From Cucumis sativus (lineage: Eukaryota > Streptophyta > Magnoliopsida > Cucurbitales > Cucurbitaceae): a stretch of 64,000 nucleotides of DNA. Position numbers and translations under genes: made by a program. The notes under the pieces were generated by a model that ran no database searches, was not told the origin of the DNA, and was given only the letters and a program-made list of their open reading frames with translations. Shown here piece after piece: positions 1 through 16,939 of this stretch. The DNA is taken from NCBI RefSeq assembly GCF_000004075.3, contig NC_026658.2:10068411-10132410 (forward strand), in the 5' to 3' direction. Each line of letters opens with the position of its first letter. Position 1 is the stretch's first letter.

Positions 1-637
1 TCTTCCCCAATTTGATTAATAGAAATATAAAACATGCACAATAATTTTAATCCCTTGAAATGACCGGAAAAAACATCCTTACTACAACATGATTTGTTCT
101 ATAGATTCTACAACTGTATCCTTGAGTTTGAAGAAATGACAGGAAAAATTAGAGCACTTCATTATTTAATTGGACATAAACCACATTTTCATTTAGAGAA
201 AGGAAAGATATACAAAGACGTACAAGAAAACCAAGCCCAGACAGAAAGAAAAGGTCGGAGTCTAACAACTAAAACATTAAAAAGGAACAGGACTAAGCTG
301 ACAAATTCACAATTGTAAAAATGGCCAGTAATCGACGTTTGTAAGAAAGCATTGAATCCAGTCACCTCCCAAACATCTTTAACCAGATCTCTTGACCTCC
401 CTAAGCTGGATTTATTGTTTCTCACAACCCAAAGACTCCATTAAATTGCAAAGAAACTAGCTTACCACAAAATTTGGTCTTTCTTTCTAAAGGTAGAATT
501 AGAGCCCATACAAGCCCAACAAACACCAAATGCTCTTATTCAACGACTCTAATTTGGAGCACTTTATAGAACGCAGTACAATTCAAGATGGCAATAAATT
601 ACAGGAGATCATGTAATTTATCAACTTCTGCTTGCAG
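1..637 (+). other. Intron of the LL-diaminopimelate aminotransferase gene (5' part outside window)
   Basis: No exon can be recognised here. The stretch ends in a clean acceptor (cttgcag, 631-637) directly before the last exon, so it is read as the 3' part of that gene's last intron. Bases about 90-140 resemble a dispersed repeat also found near 5320 and 23755. Confidence 0.6.
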
Positions 638-931
638 GCTATGCATGGGGTTATCGGGTTTTACAAAGAAAATACTAGTATCATAATGGACACATTTAAC
701 TCGCTTGGATTTAATGTGTATGGAGGGAAGAATGCACCATATGTGTGGGTTCATTTCCCTGGCCGGAGTTCATGGGATGTATTTGCCGAGATACTGGAGA
801 AAACACATGTGGTGACTACACCTGGAAGTGGATTCGGACCCGCTGGAGAAGGGTTTATCAGGGTAAGTGCTTTTGGTCACAGGGAGAATGTTTTGGAAGC
901 GTGCAGAAGATTCAAGCAGCTATACAAGTGA
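638..931 (+). CDS. DAPAT: LL-diaminopimelate aminotransferase, C-terminal exon (partial gene)
   Basis: PLP-dependent enzyme of the plant plastid that makes LL-diaminopimelate from tetrahydrodipicolinate and glutamate, in the lysine pathway (AGD2 of Arabidopsis). Only the last exon is in the window: it starts after acceptor cttgcag in phase 0 with codons for [12 protein letters not shown] and stops with TGA at 929-931, giving 97 residues. Recognisable blocks are [30 protein letters not shown] and the C-terminal VSAFGHREN...FKQLYK, all characteristic of this aminotransferase subfamily. The catalytic lysine and the rest of the enzyme lie upstream of the window. No frame damage is seen. Confidence 0.93.
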   Translation, partial: AMHGVIGFYKENTSIIMDTFNSLGFNVYGGKNAPYVWVHFPGRSSWDVFAEILEKTHVVTTPGSGFGPAGEGFIRVSAFGHRENVLEACRRFKQLYK

Positions 932-2368
932 AAGAAGGGAGAAGAGGGATGCAGTTTGATGAGAGGTTCAAGTCACAGGTAACCATCCTATTTTTCATTA
1001 AACTCTTGTTAATTGTGCATCCAATTTGTTTTTGACATTTGTCTCTGCCATTGTAGTTTTAGTTGGAAGCCATTCTTCGCATGGGAGTAAATGATGGCAC
1101 CTATTGCATTTAGGCCTCTATTGGGGTAATCTCTCTTTTTGAATGAATAAATTTATATTTCCAATCACGTGATTAGCCTAATTTTTTTCTTAATGAAGTA
1201 TTTGAAAACACACGCCCCCTTTTGTTGAGAACTTAGAGAACTTTCCGAGTTTATTAAGGAGGATGATGGATATAGATGAGGTGCTCGATATTAAGAATAT
1301 GAATTATTGGTTGGGCTTACCATCATCCACTAACTTAAAACTCTTTTGAATAAGAATATGAGCAGTTTACATTCAAGACTTGGTCACATTATCTGAGTTA
1401 TTTTCTTTGTGGTGGTTTATTTTGAAGTTGCCATTATTCATTAGCGAATGATAAGTTAACCTTCAAGAATTTGTTACATAAACATCTAAGTTATTTTCTT
1501 TGTGGTGGTTTATTTTAAATTGGAAATAGTAACAAGAAAAACGATTGAACTTGAGATGCATGCCAACCACCAATGTCTAAAATATGGAGGAGCTAAGCTA
1601 ACATCTTGAAATGCCATCAGTTTTCTAATGTCTCGTTGGGCAACTGCGATATCATGTTTTAAGAAATAACTTTGAGAAAATTTGACAGACAGAGAGAATT
1701 GGAAATAACAATATAAGTTTGAAGATCTAATTTTCAAATTTGAAATTCAAATAAAGAAGCTATCAATAAAGTCAACAATCAACCGTCTTAAAATCCATTA
1801 ATTCTCAAATTCAAGTTCTTTTTTTTTTTCTTTGTCGAAAGGGTGGAGATAAATTCTTCCCAACGAAATTTCGGGCACTTCAAAATTCAAAAGTTTGATT
1901 GCCCAAGTATAGACCACGACTACTGCTTGAAGTATATAATTTTAGATTTATGAAAACTATCTTAAGGGAAAAAGGGAAAATTAATTAAATTTTTTGAATA
2001 ATAGAAAAATATAATTGATTGCCATTGCCAATTGAAATCATTAGAGTACAATAAATGAAGCCATGTAAATATCGTTATATTATTATGTCACATTGAATAC
2101 CTTGATTCTAATGCAAATGTTTGGAACTATATGGGTGCTATTGAACCTAGAAGGACCACCGTTAGGCTAATTGGGGCCTTAAATCATGCTATCACTTGCT
2201 CGACTTTGGCCGAATGGGTTGGTAAGGCAAAGCGAGTCGGCTTTGTGCTTAATTTAATGTGTTGAGATTAATCAATTTGCACTATTAATTGAGCCTTTTT
2301 TTTTTCTTTTATAGTAATTTACATACAATAATTGAATTTTTAAATAAATTTTAAAACAAAAACAAGTT

Positions 2369-2520
2369 CTTAAAAATAAATTTCTTCAAATTTTTGTTAT
2401 GGTTTATCATCACAAAAAGTTCAATATGGAATCAACTTCAATAAACTTAAAAAATAAATTTCTTCAAATTTTTGTTATGGTTTATCATCACAAAAAGTTC
2501 AATATGGAATCAACTTCAAT
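2369..2520. repeat. Tandem duplication, about 77-bp unit, two near-identical copies
   Basis: The unit beginning cttaaaaataaatttcttc and ending ggaatcaacttcaat occurs at about 2369-2443 and again at about 2446-2520, with one A of length difference near the start. The near identity points to a recent local duplication. Confidence 0.9.
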
Positions 2521-2621
2521 TTTTAAAAACAAAACAAGAAACTAAATGGTTGTCAATAAACATAAATTTTGAAAACAAAATAAAAAAAACAAAATGATTA
2601 TTGAACGAAGTTTAATAAATG

Positions 2622-2705
2622 TTAATCTTTTATTTTTGTCTATAATTTCTTAATCTTTTATTTTTGTCTATAATTTCTTAATCTTTTATTTTTGTCTATA
2701 ATTTT
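2622..2705. repeat. Minisatellite, 28-bp unit, three copies
   Basis: The unit ttaatcttttatttttgtct followed by ataatttc is repeated three times head to tail; the third copy differs only at its end. Confidence 0.9.
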
Positions 2706-3123
2706 TTAACTGTAAGAAAGTTGGGACAAATTAAACACAAAGCAATAGCTAAAAGACTTATACTAAACTTGATCTTGATCCTTGAGGTGTGCTCAAGAAA
2801 GGAGTAAAGGACGTATAGTTTGGAAGTTCTCAATGGAGTTTGATACCAAAAATTTCCTTTAAACATAAAAGAACTCCAATAAGAGTGTTTGGAATGTGGG
2901 ATTTTGTACATAAAAGAAGTCCGATAATGGTAGAAACAGTGAAATGGAACACCTGATATTGCAGCATTAACCATAATCACGTAGCCAACCACTCAGTCTT
3001 CATATACACTAGAGATTAGCGATTTTTCCTACTTTAAAGTTTTTACAAATCTAAGAGCCAACTATTACCTAGAAACTAAATACTGTCCAATTCACAAAAT
3101 GAGGAATGTACAAAATTTGACTT

Positions 3124-4872
3124 CTAGAATTGTTCGATGCTCTTCATGAGCTGTGCCTTGCAGGTAGTCTTATAGTGTCCTGTTTGGTTACATCGACTAC
3201 AGTGCACGGTGTGTTTTTCTCGATTCAGGTCCTCTACACAAATTCTCTTTTTTTCAGGTCGTCCTGGCGGTCGACGGAACTTTGGTGGTCGAACAATTTG
3301 TGTATCATCATCAATAGGAGTATCATCGAGTCTTTTCCATTCAAGTTTTCTGGGAATTGGATGTACACTTTTTTCATATGCTTCCCTGTAACCAGAAACC
3401 GTAAAACACTTCTCCATAAAGGCATGGACATCTTTTCTACATGATGCAATCGCTGCAACGGCATGTGAACAAGGTATTCCATAAAGCTGCCAATCACGAC
3501 AGAGGCAACATCGTTTTCCGATATTGACTATATATGATCTATCAGCTGATAGAACCTCGAACTCTACCTCATCTGATTGAAGAACTTGATAGGATGAGGC
3601 AAGTTTAATTGCTTCCACTATTCGTTTCTCAGCTGATGGAGTCAGAAAGGAAAACCATGATGTACTCCTAGCACGCCGCTCTTCAAACTCGGCCATTAGT
3701 TTACTATGAATCCGCTCAATCACCTGGATAATTGGCAGCTCACGTGCATCAAGAATCCATTTAGTGAACTCCTCTAGATTTGAAGAAAGATGTCCATATC
3801 GGGTTCCTTCGAAATAAACTAATGCCCAATGAGGAGGAAATTGCTGTATCCACTTCGCAGCTTCAGGTGAAATCTCTTCTATATCTGACATTCTCTCTTT
3901 GAAAGCAATTGTAGTTTTAGCATATGCCGCTTTCCACACAAGACTAACAAGCCTTGAGTTTTTGAACTCTTTTCCAATATTTTCACTTAAGTAGCGCATG
4001 CATAATGCATGTGAAGAATTTGGGAATTTCCTTCTCAAGGCATCTAGAATTCCCTTTTGACCATCTGATAAAAATGTGAGGTGAAATTTATTCCAAGCAT
4101 TCATCTTGAGTGCGTTATGCAACTCCGACAAAAACCAAAGCCAGCTCTCCTCATTTTCAGCATCAACTACACCAAAAGCAACTGGAAACATTCCACCATC
4201 AGCGTCGTAAGAAGTAGCTGATAGTAAAGTACCTAGGTATTTGCTTTTAAGCTCGATTCCACCAAGGCCAATCACAGGGAAGCAACCATTAAGAAAACCG
4301 TATATGGATGCATAAAATGAAACGAAGAGTCGCTGGAAGTGATTGTCCGAACCAGTGGTAAAGACCTCTGCAACACTCCCAGGATTCGCTTTCTTAATTT
4401 GTTCACAGTACGAAGGAAGAAGACCATAACCTTCTTCAGAAGAACCAAAAATCGTGGCGAGGCCCCGTTCCTTTGCACGCCACGCCTGCTTATAAGGTAT
4501 AGTGATGCCATATTGCTTATGGATGTCATGCAATATATCTTTTGGTTTGTAATTAATGTTGTTCCGCAATCGTTCCTCTATGAAACTAACTATCCAATCT
4601 ATGGAGGCCTGATGGTGTCCATTTTGGGCGTTTTGCCCACAGGTATGTGTCCCTTGAAGGCTTCTAATTGTGAAGATTGGAGAATTAGGAAGTTTAACAG
4701 CACGAATTCGCCATGGACAACCCTCTTCAGCACATTTTGCAAAATAACGTATCAAGTCACTCTTGATTATTCGTAGCTCAAAGTGTTGAGCTATAGCAGC
4801 TTCTTTAATTGCATTTCGAAATGCCTTGACATCAGGAAACTCTTGACCTACGACAAATGTATGATCCTCCAT
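3124..4872 (-). CDS. MULE transposase-derived protein (MUSTANG-like), 582 residues
   Basis: A single open exon. In order: MuDR N-terminal DNA-binding-type domain (about 1-75, with the cysteines of KCAEEGCPWRIRA and the GTHTC motif), MULE transposase core (about 180-300), SWIM zinc finger (about 455-490; CLC...CSHAVAA, CxCxnCxH), and a CCHC zinc knuckle at 558-571 (CSRCNQTGHYKTTC). In the core, the place where MURA-type transposases carry the first acidic residue (DGT) reads G204-G205-I206, while the second aspartate (D270, SDGQKG) is kept. Loss of that residue, a full open frame and no terminal inverted repeats seen nearby suggest a domesticated nuclear protein (MUSTANG family) rather than a mobile element. 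FAR1-like proteins share the core but have a different N-terminal domain. A possible acceptor just upstream (tatgcag, near 4905 on the minus strand) suggests an intron in the 5' UTR. Confidence 0.85.
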   Translation of the reverse strand: MEDHTFVVGQEFPDVKAFRNAIKEAAIAQHFELRIIKSDLIRYFAKCAEEGCPWRIRAVKLPNSPIFTIRSLQGTHTCGQNAQNGHHQASIDWIVSFIEERLRNNINYKPKDILHDIHKQYGITIPYKQAWRAKERGLATIFGSSEEGYGLLPSYCEQIKKANPGSVAEVFTTGSDNHFQRLFVSFYASIYGFLNGCFPVIGLGGIELKSKYLGTLLSATSYDADGGMFPVAFGVVDAENEESWLWFLSELHNALKMNAWNKFHLTFLSDGQKGILDALRRKFPNSSHALCMRYLSENIGKEFKNSRLVSLVWKAAYAKTTIAFKERMSDIEEISPEAAKWIQQFPPHWALVYFEGTRYGHLSSNLEEFTKWILDARELPIIQVIERIHSKLMAEFEERRARSTSWFSFLTPSAEKRIVEAIKLASSYQVLQSDEVEFEVLSADRSYIVNIGKRCCLCRDWQLYGIPCSHAVAAIASCRKDVHAFMEKCFTVSGYREAYEKSVHPIPRKLEWKRLDDTPIDDDTQIVRPPKFRRPPGRPEKKRICVEDLNREKHTVHCSRCNQTGHYKTTCKAQLMKSIEQF

Positions 4873-7576
4873 ATGAGATAATCCAATCCCGGAACCACTT
4901 GCTCTGCATAACAGCCAATTCTATGAATTTTCCCTTTCCATTATTGCGACGAAGTCAGTTAGGGCTTTGTTTCCACTCAATGTTTATTAGACTGTTGGGA
5001 TGTCCACAAATCAGCTCTCATAAGCAGGAAAAGGATCTGAAAGAGCCATTCGATTCATGATTTCATTTAACTTAATAAAATTTGGGAAAACAAATGTTAA
5101 ATAGATTTGGATGGAAAAAAAGATTACAAGGAAGTCAGCGATAAAATGTGTCGAGTATTGAAAATATAAAAGGACTATCTGCAAGGAAAACAGCACATAC
5201 ACTCATGTAAAGGCACCTGAGCCAACAGAGTAACGCTCTCAAATGTAAACAAAAGTTCTTTCCTTCTTAACATACATAAAAAGTAAGTTGATTCTTCATA
5301 TTAGGAGTAACAACCTTACTTAAACAAGATCTATTGTCCTTGAGTTCTAAGGAAACTGTTGATGGCATTTCCAAAAAAAAACTGGCCAACCCACAGGCTC
5401 GAAGGTTCTAAATTAAATTGTCGTTTGTGCCCAAGAACATGCACTATAAATAGGCAGAGAATACAGTGGTTTTTTTTTCCTCTTTTATTATTATTTTATT
5501 GAATCTTTTTTTGGGTAAGAACCCGAGCTTTGGTTAGGAAATAATAAAAGAAAAAGAACATTCCAAATCACTAACTTCGAATTCTTTCACGTGGGACTCT
5601 ACCACTTCTTAATTTAGAACTATATCTCTATTTATGATTTCTTCTGATTAGAGGTATCCACTTCAAAGGGAATTCAGTGAACAGCTTTTCTAATTTTCTT
5701 GTTGAAGAGTTTTCTGGTAATTCTTGATGTAACTTGCTTGAATAAACTTCAAGGAATACTTTCACAACTTTTACTCAAAACGTATATTTTTTATAGTAAT
5801 TTAAAAAAAAAAAAAGATTTGAAGTTCACTGGAAAACAAAACTTAGTCAACTATCTTCTACATTGAATGAATTGTACGATTAATTTCGAGTAGCGTTCAT
5901 TTCTGACTAAAAAAAAAAAGCTAAATCAAAATTGACAGCCAACAGGAAAAATGTAACGAAAAGAAGAACCTAAGAACATGTCTGAGCAGGCTAATCTATC
6001 TTAAAATAAAAGAAATTCAATCTCGTAGCATAAAGCAGCTTCCGAACATGAACTAAGATCTAAATCGATATTGAATTACATAAATTAGGGTTGTAGCTAA
6101 GAGAAGAAAAAAAAGAAAAGAAAAAAGAAATGACGTGTTTACATGAAATGCATTGCCTGAATCGAGAAGCAAGTACAAAAAAACAAATGTAAACATCATA
6201 CCAACCTAGAAAATGAAGGGGAATAAGCAGATCGGAGGGTGAGAGAGGTGAAAATGGAGGCAACAGAGAGAGAGTGAATCGCGGTGCCATGCGCGAAGCT
6301 CCACATTCGGGAGAGAGATTGAGGGACTACTAAGTCATAGCATACATAAATCGTACAATCCATACATCCAAACCTCATTCTTAGATGTCTCTTTCTCAGA
6401 TGTCCAACGAGGGTATTACCGTAATTTAAGCTTTCTTATATCAACAGTTTGGGTTAATTGGATTTTATAATATACTTTTCAAAGAATAAAATTAGGAGGA
6501 AGGAGTCTTTAAGCAAATTAGGTAAATAGTTTTGTCTTTTGTGGGATGGGCCACTTTTTGTGGTTAATTAATTTAACTTTTACAAGTTATTTTTACACTA
6601 ATTAAATTGATATAAATATCAATAAAAATCGACATGGAATTTGACAAAATGTAAGATCTTAAAATTTGATTTCAAAAAACTTCTGCTTGAATAATAAAGG
6701 TATTAAATTTTTTGTTTAATTCTCAAGTTCCAAGGTTTCTAACACAAATATGACCTTAAACTTGATCTAACATTCAAAAGATGAATGTATGAGGTCCTAT
6801 TCTTTTCTTTCACTTTTTCCTCTAGTTTCTCATTAGACAATTGCATTCTTTTTCTTTGATTTTTTTGCTTAGTTTGGATTCTTGCTCTCATTTCTTCCTT
6901 GACCTCGCTCTTGCTTCTTTCTCTTGCTAAATTCCTTTTGTTTTGAAGAAGAAAGAAAGGCGAAGAAGACAAAAAAAAAACACAAAAGTTGTGAAGTTGC
7001 AGAAGATGGTTTTCTTGGTGGAGAAGAAAGAATCGGAGTGATTTTAGTAATTTCAGGAGTAAATGAGATCAGCCAAAGGTAGAAAATGTTGGTGTTGTTT
7101 AGACAACAAATAACATAATGTTCAAATATTATTTTAGTCCTCGTACTTTACATTTTGACAATGTTTACCCTATCAAAATTGCAATAAATCAATAATAATT
7201 TAAAAAATAGACCTCAACGGATTACATTTGGTGTTGTTTTACTTGTGTTATGCATCTATACTAAAAGGATCTACATCCATACCAAATTTAAGATTTATTA
7301 AAAGCACACGGACTAAATTTAATTTAAATATCATTCAAAGTACATAAAATTAAATTCAAGTAGTGATGGACGTTCGGAATGAAGATGGGGATAGAGATTA
7401 TAATCTCCTTGGAAGTTTCTCCAACCTTTTGTATTTAAAAAATGGTCAATGTTCAAGCATTAACAAATGCCACTGAATAATACACTTTGGCATCCCCCAA
7501 TTTATTTAAGATTCTGATGACTTATTTATTAGATGAGTAGAATTGTGAGAAATATACTTGGGACTTGGGAGTGTTA
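4873..7576. other. Intergenic region between divergent-to-tandem minus-strand genes
   Basis: Promoter and probable 5' UTR side of the MULE-derived gene (about 4873-6400) and 3' flank of the proline iminopeptidase gene (about 7300-7576). It is AT-rich with homopolymer runs. No further protein or RNA gene can be supported. A short piece near 5310-5350 matches a dispersed repeat also found at 90-140 and near 23755. Confidence 0.5.
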
Positions 7577-14031
<6,455 letters not shown>

Positions 14032-14796
14032 CGTCAATGGTGACCACCATTATCCTCAGCTCCAATCAGTCAAACAGTGTATCACAATTAACATTATTTT
14101 ATTTATTTTTTTACTATTATTATTATTTAGGTTCATTTTTATATATTAGCATCTCTAATCAAATTTGACCTAATCCTAATCAAATTTTATTAGTCGATAA
14201 TTAGATTGTTTTTATCATTTTCTAATATCATTGTCTTATAATTATCATTTAGGGTTAAGTATCATAAATTTATAATTCTACTACTACCACAATAACATTA
14301 TTTTGAAATTGTTCTTATCGTGTATCTTATATCTTTGAAAAAAATACTTATTTAGTACATAGTATGTAATAATAGGTGCACTTAATGGTTAGGTCTAGTT
14401 AGTACTTGTTGTTGCATATGTTATGATATGTCTAAGCTTAGTTGCCTTGTGAAGCAGATTGTGTCCTTTGCTATTTCTCTCTGTCTGCTTTCATTTCTCC
14501 TCCCTCTCTTTTCTTCTCTTTCCATCCTCACCTCTTAAATCTCAAACCCATTGTTTTCCAATTTTTCTCTTTTTAGCCAAAGGTTTTTAAAATCACTTTT
14601 TCCTATGATTATTATTCTTTTAACTTCTTCTTTTTATTATCCCTTTTATCCCCCAAGTGCTTTTTAGAAAGTGGATGGTCATATACCAATTTGATGCTTC
14701 CATTGAGAAAATGAAACTTTTTACGTTTTTGCACACACACACATATATTTTTTAAAATTCAAGAAATAAATAATACAAAAAGGTGAGAAAAGGAAT
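14032..14796. other. Promoter side of the iminopeptidase gene and intergenic DNA
   Basis: AT-rich, with a pyrimidine-rich stretch near 14470-14560. No coding or RNA gene seen apart from the tRNA that follows. The T-run that would stop the tRNA transcript is at 14788-14791 (AAAA on plus). Confidence 0.5.
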
Positions 14797-14870
14797 TGGC
14801 GTCGCCCGGATTCGAACCGGAGACCTTCAGTGTGTTAGACTGACGTGATAACCAACTACACCACGACACC
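14797..14870 (-). tRNA. tRNA-Val (anticodon AAC)
   Basis: The minus strand folds as a full cloverleaf: acceptor GGTGTCG pairs with CGACGCC, with one G-T pair, and the discriminator is A at 14797. Box A is tggtgtagttgg, the anticodon stem-loop is TCAGT-CTAACAC-ACTGA with anticodon AAC, and box B is GGTTCGAATCC. There is no intron and no encoded CCA. It is followed by TTTT (plus 14788-14791), a polymerase III stop. Upstream, an AT-rich stretch with tatatt and a CAA close to the 5' end match the plant tRNA gene pattern. It decodes GUU. Confidence 0.96.
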
Positions 14871-15571
14871 GTTTTGACATTAGGCAAAATTTAATATATC
14901 TGAAACATTAATAAAAAATAAATAAATTCAAAAGCATTATTTTTCTTTATTCTTCCCATTATTGTTTTCTCTCTAATTTCATTTTGATCTTTAGAATTGT
15001 TACATCTCATAAAAATAAACATTTTAAATTCATATCATTTTCATAATTAGGACTAATCAGTTCTAATTCTTTGTAATAACAAATATCAATTAAATTACAA
15101 GAAATACTCCCAAATTTTAAACAAATTAAAACAACAAACCCATTTTTTAAAGTTTTAAATTATTGATAGAATATTGATAACAAATTAGGAATGTTGGAGT
15201 TATATATACTTAAATTTTAAAAACAAAATAATTATCAAACAAGCTTGGGACAATCAAATTCATTGAATGAAATGTTCTATTTATTTGATTTTGGATGAAT
15301 ACATCTAAACACATAATTAATAATAATAATAAAACACAGTTTTTTATCATTTTATTTCTGTTCCTAATTTAGTTGCACGTATTGTGTTATTAATACCTTA
15401 TTCTATAGATGGGAGCAATAACATTGTTTCTTTTTATTCACATAAATGCACCATTACATTACATTACATAAATTAAAGCCAAAACAAAATGAAATCAATA
15501 CCTATACTTAAATTTGTACAAAATTAGCAGCTACAAATAAGAAAGAAAAATGATAAATCTGAATTGATTAA
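14871..15571. other. Intergenic, AT-rich, no gene seen
   Basis: Low-complexity AT-rich DNA between the tRNA gene and the small ORF. The right part (about 15470-15571) would be the 3' flank of that ORF. Confidence 0.5.
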
Positions 15572-15820
15572 TTACCAACCCGAGAAGTTGGCAGATTCAA
15601 ATACTTCTAAAATGCTGACTTTAGAAGATTGAGAATTAGAAGAGTAAGAAGAAGTGGGAGTAGGAATTAGGAGAATTTTGAGTTTGGCAAAGGCAGATGA
15701 AATTAGTGTCCTGCAGGTGGAGGAAGGGGGCGGCGTTGGTGGCGGTGGGTGGCCGGAGATGGGGAGAGAAGAATGGTGGTGGGTGTGGGAGAGAATGAGC
15801 ATTGCTGCAGTGGGAGCCAT
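15572..15820 (-). CDS. Possible small protein, 82 residues, unknown function
   Basis: Single-exon ORF starting in a plausible plant context (caattATGGCT). The protein is Ser/Pro/His-rich in its first 35 residues (MAPTAAMLILSHTHHHSS, then a proline run PPPPTPPP) and ends in the less biased tail SILEVFESANFSGW. No domain is recognised. The base composition is richer in GC than the flanks, which supports coding. A TATA-like stretch (tataagtataaag, minus strand near 16005-16017) lies about 190 bp upstream. It could equally be a chance ORF. Confidence 0.4.
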   Translation of the reverse strand: MAPTAAMLILSHTHHHSSLPISGHPPPPTPPPSSTCRTLISSAFAKLKILLIPTPTSSYSSNSQSSKVSILEVFESANFSGW

Positions 15821-16939
15821 AATTGATTGTGAATTAAATTTGGTTTGAGAATGGGAATGAAGGTTTTTGTAGGTAAAACTAAGAAGTGAAAAAGAGGGAA
15901 ATTGGGAGTTTCCTGTGGGCGTTAGTGCTTTGGTTTTTTAGGGGTCTAATTTCTTCCTTCAAACACGCCAATCCAACGCCTTCAACACACATGGTTTTTG
16001 ACACATACTTTATACTTATACACGTTTTGGGGAATTTTTTCAAAAAACATATAGCTATATACACACTAGAATTTTTACTATCTCAACTATGTTAATGAAA
16101 TATCTAGTTTGATTGTAATATTTGTTAAACATTTTAGTTTGTTTTCCCAATAATTTAAATATTTTAGGAATATGGATCTTTGTAATTGAGAAAGAGTTGG
16201 TATGATTTAATCTTCACTTTTGAGAAGGATGACCCCATACTTTTTTTAGTTTGGAAATATTAAATATTTAGAAAAGAATTAATCTATTGGTATAAAATAT
16301 GTCTTTAACAAGTAAGACTATACTTAAAATTTAAAAAATATATGTATATGATATTTGAGTTTGATCAACTTTTACACATTCTTCCAATTGATCTAATGAG
16401 TCAAATTTTGGTATGATGACTTCACTAGATTTTGAGCACAACACCCATCGATTTCCTTACAGATCTCCTTGGGAATATGAAAACAACTCATGATATAGAT
16501 TGGAATAGTAATTGATTTTTACCTTTGCATATTAATATGTTCACAGATTTCTTATGCTTTCGAGTATATAGGAAGCTTTAGAGAAAGAGATGAATACATT
16601 CAAATTGTCCAACAATACAAACTAAACTGTTGGTAATTCTAAGAACAACTACATCAGAGATCAGAAGAGCGTGGATACAACATCTACATTCTGCACAGGT
16701 GAATTTGTGTCAACCATTAGATAAATTACTTCTTTCTTAAAATATAGGAAGAGCAATATATGTGAATCGTCCTTGGTTTTTCACATAACCAAAGCTTTAC
16801 TTATTCACATAATTGCCAATATAGAAACATCCTATTCCTAACCAAACTAAATAACGTACTTACATAAGAACAGCAATGAGAAAGCCATGAAGACCCCAGC
16901 AGTCCACAAGCATGGAATGGGAGAAGAAATGAAAACCAT
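15821..16939. other. Intergenic region
   Basis: Presumed promoter of the small ORF to about 16100, then AT-rich DNA. The right end (about 16560-16939) is the probable 3' UTR side of the spinster-like transporter gene. No other feature seen. Confidence 0.5.

Larger units (their letters stand above)
932..3123. other. Intergenic, AT-rich, with two tandem repeats
   Basis: Presumed 3' UTR of the aminotransferase up to about 1150, then AT-rich DNA without recognisable genes. It holds two tandem repeats, listed separately (2369-2520 and 2622-2705), and the 3' flank of the MULE-derived gene near 3050-3123. Confidence 0.6.

Noticed and set aside
94..318. 74-residue ORF at the left edge
   Set aside because: Lies inside the last intron of the aminotransferase gene, overlaps a dispersed repeat and has no family resemblance.
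3124..4872. Active Mutator-like transposon
   Set aside because: No terminal inverted repeats seen near the gene and the first catalytic acidic residue is missing, so a domesticated gene is the better reading.
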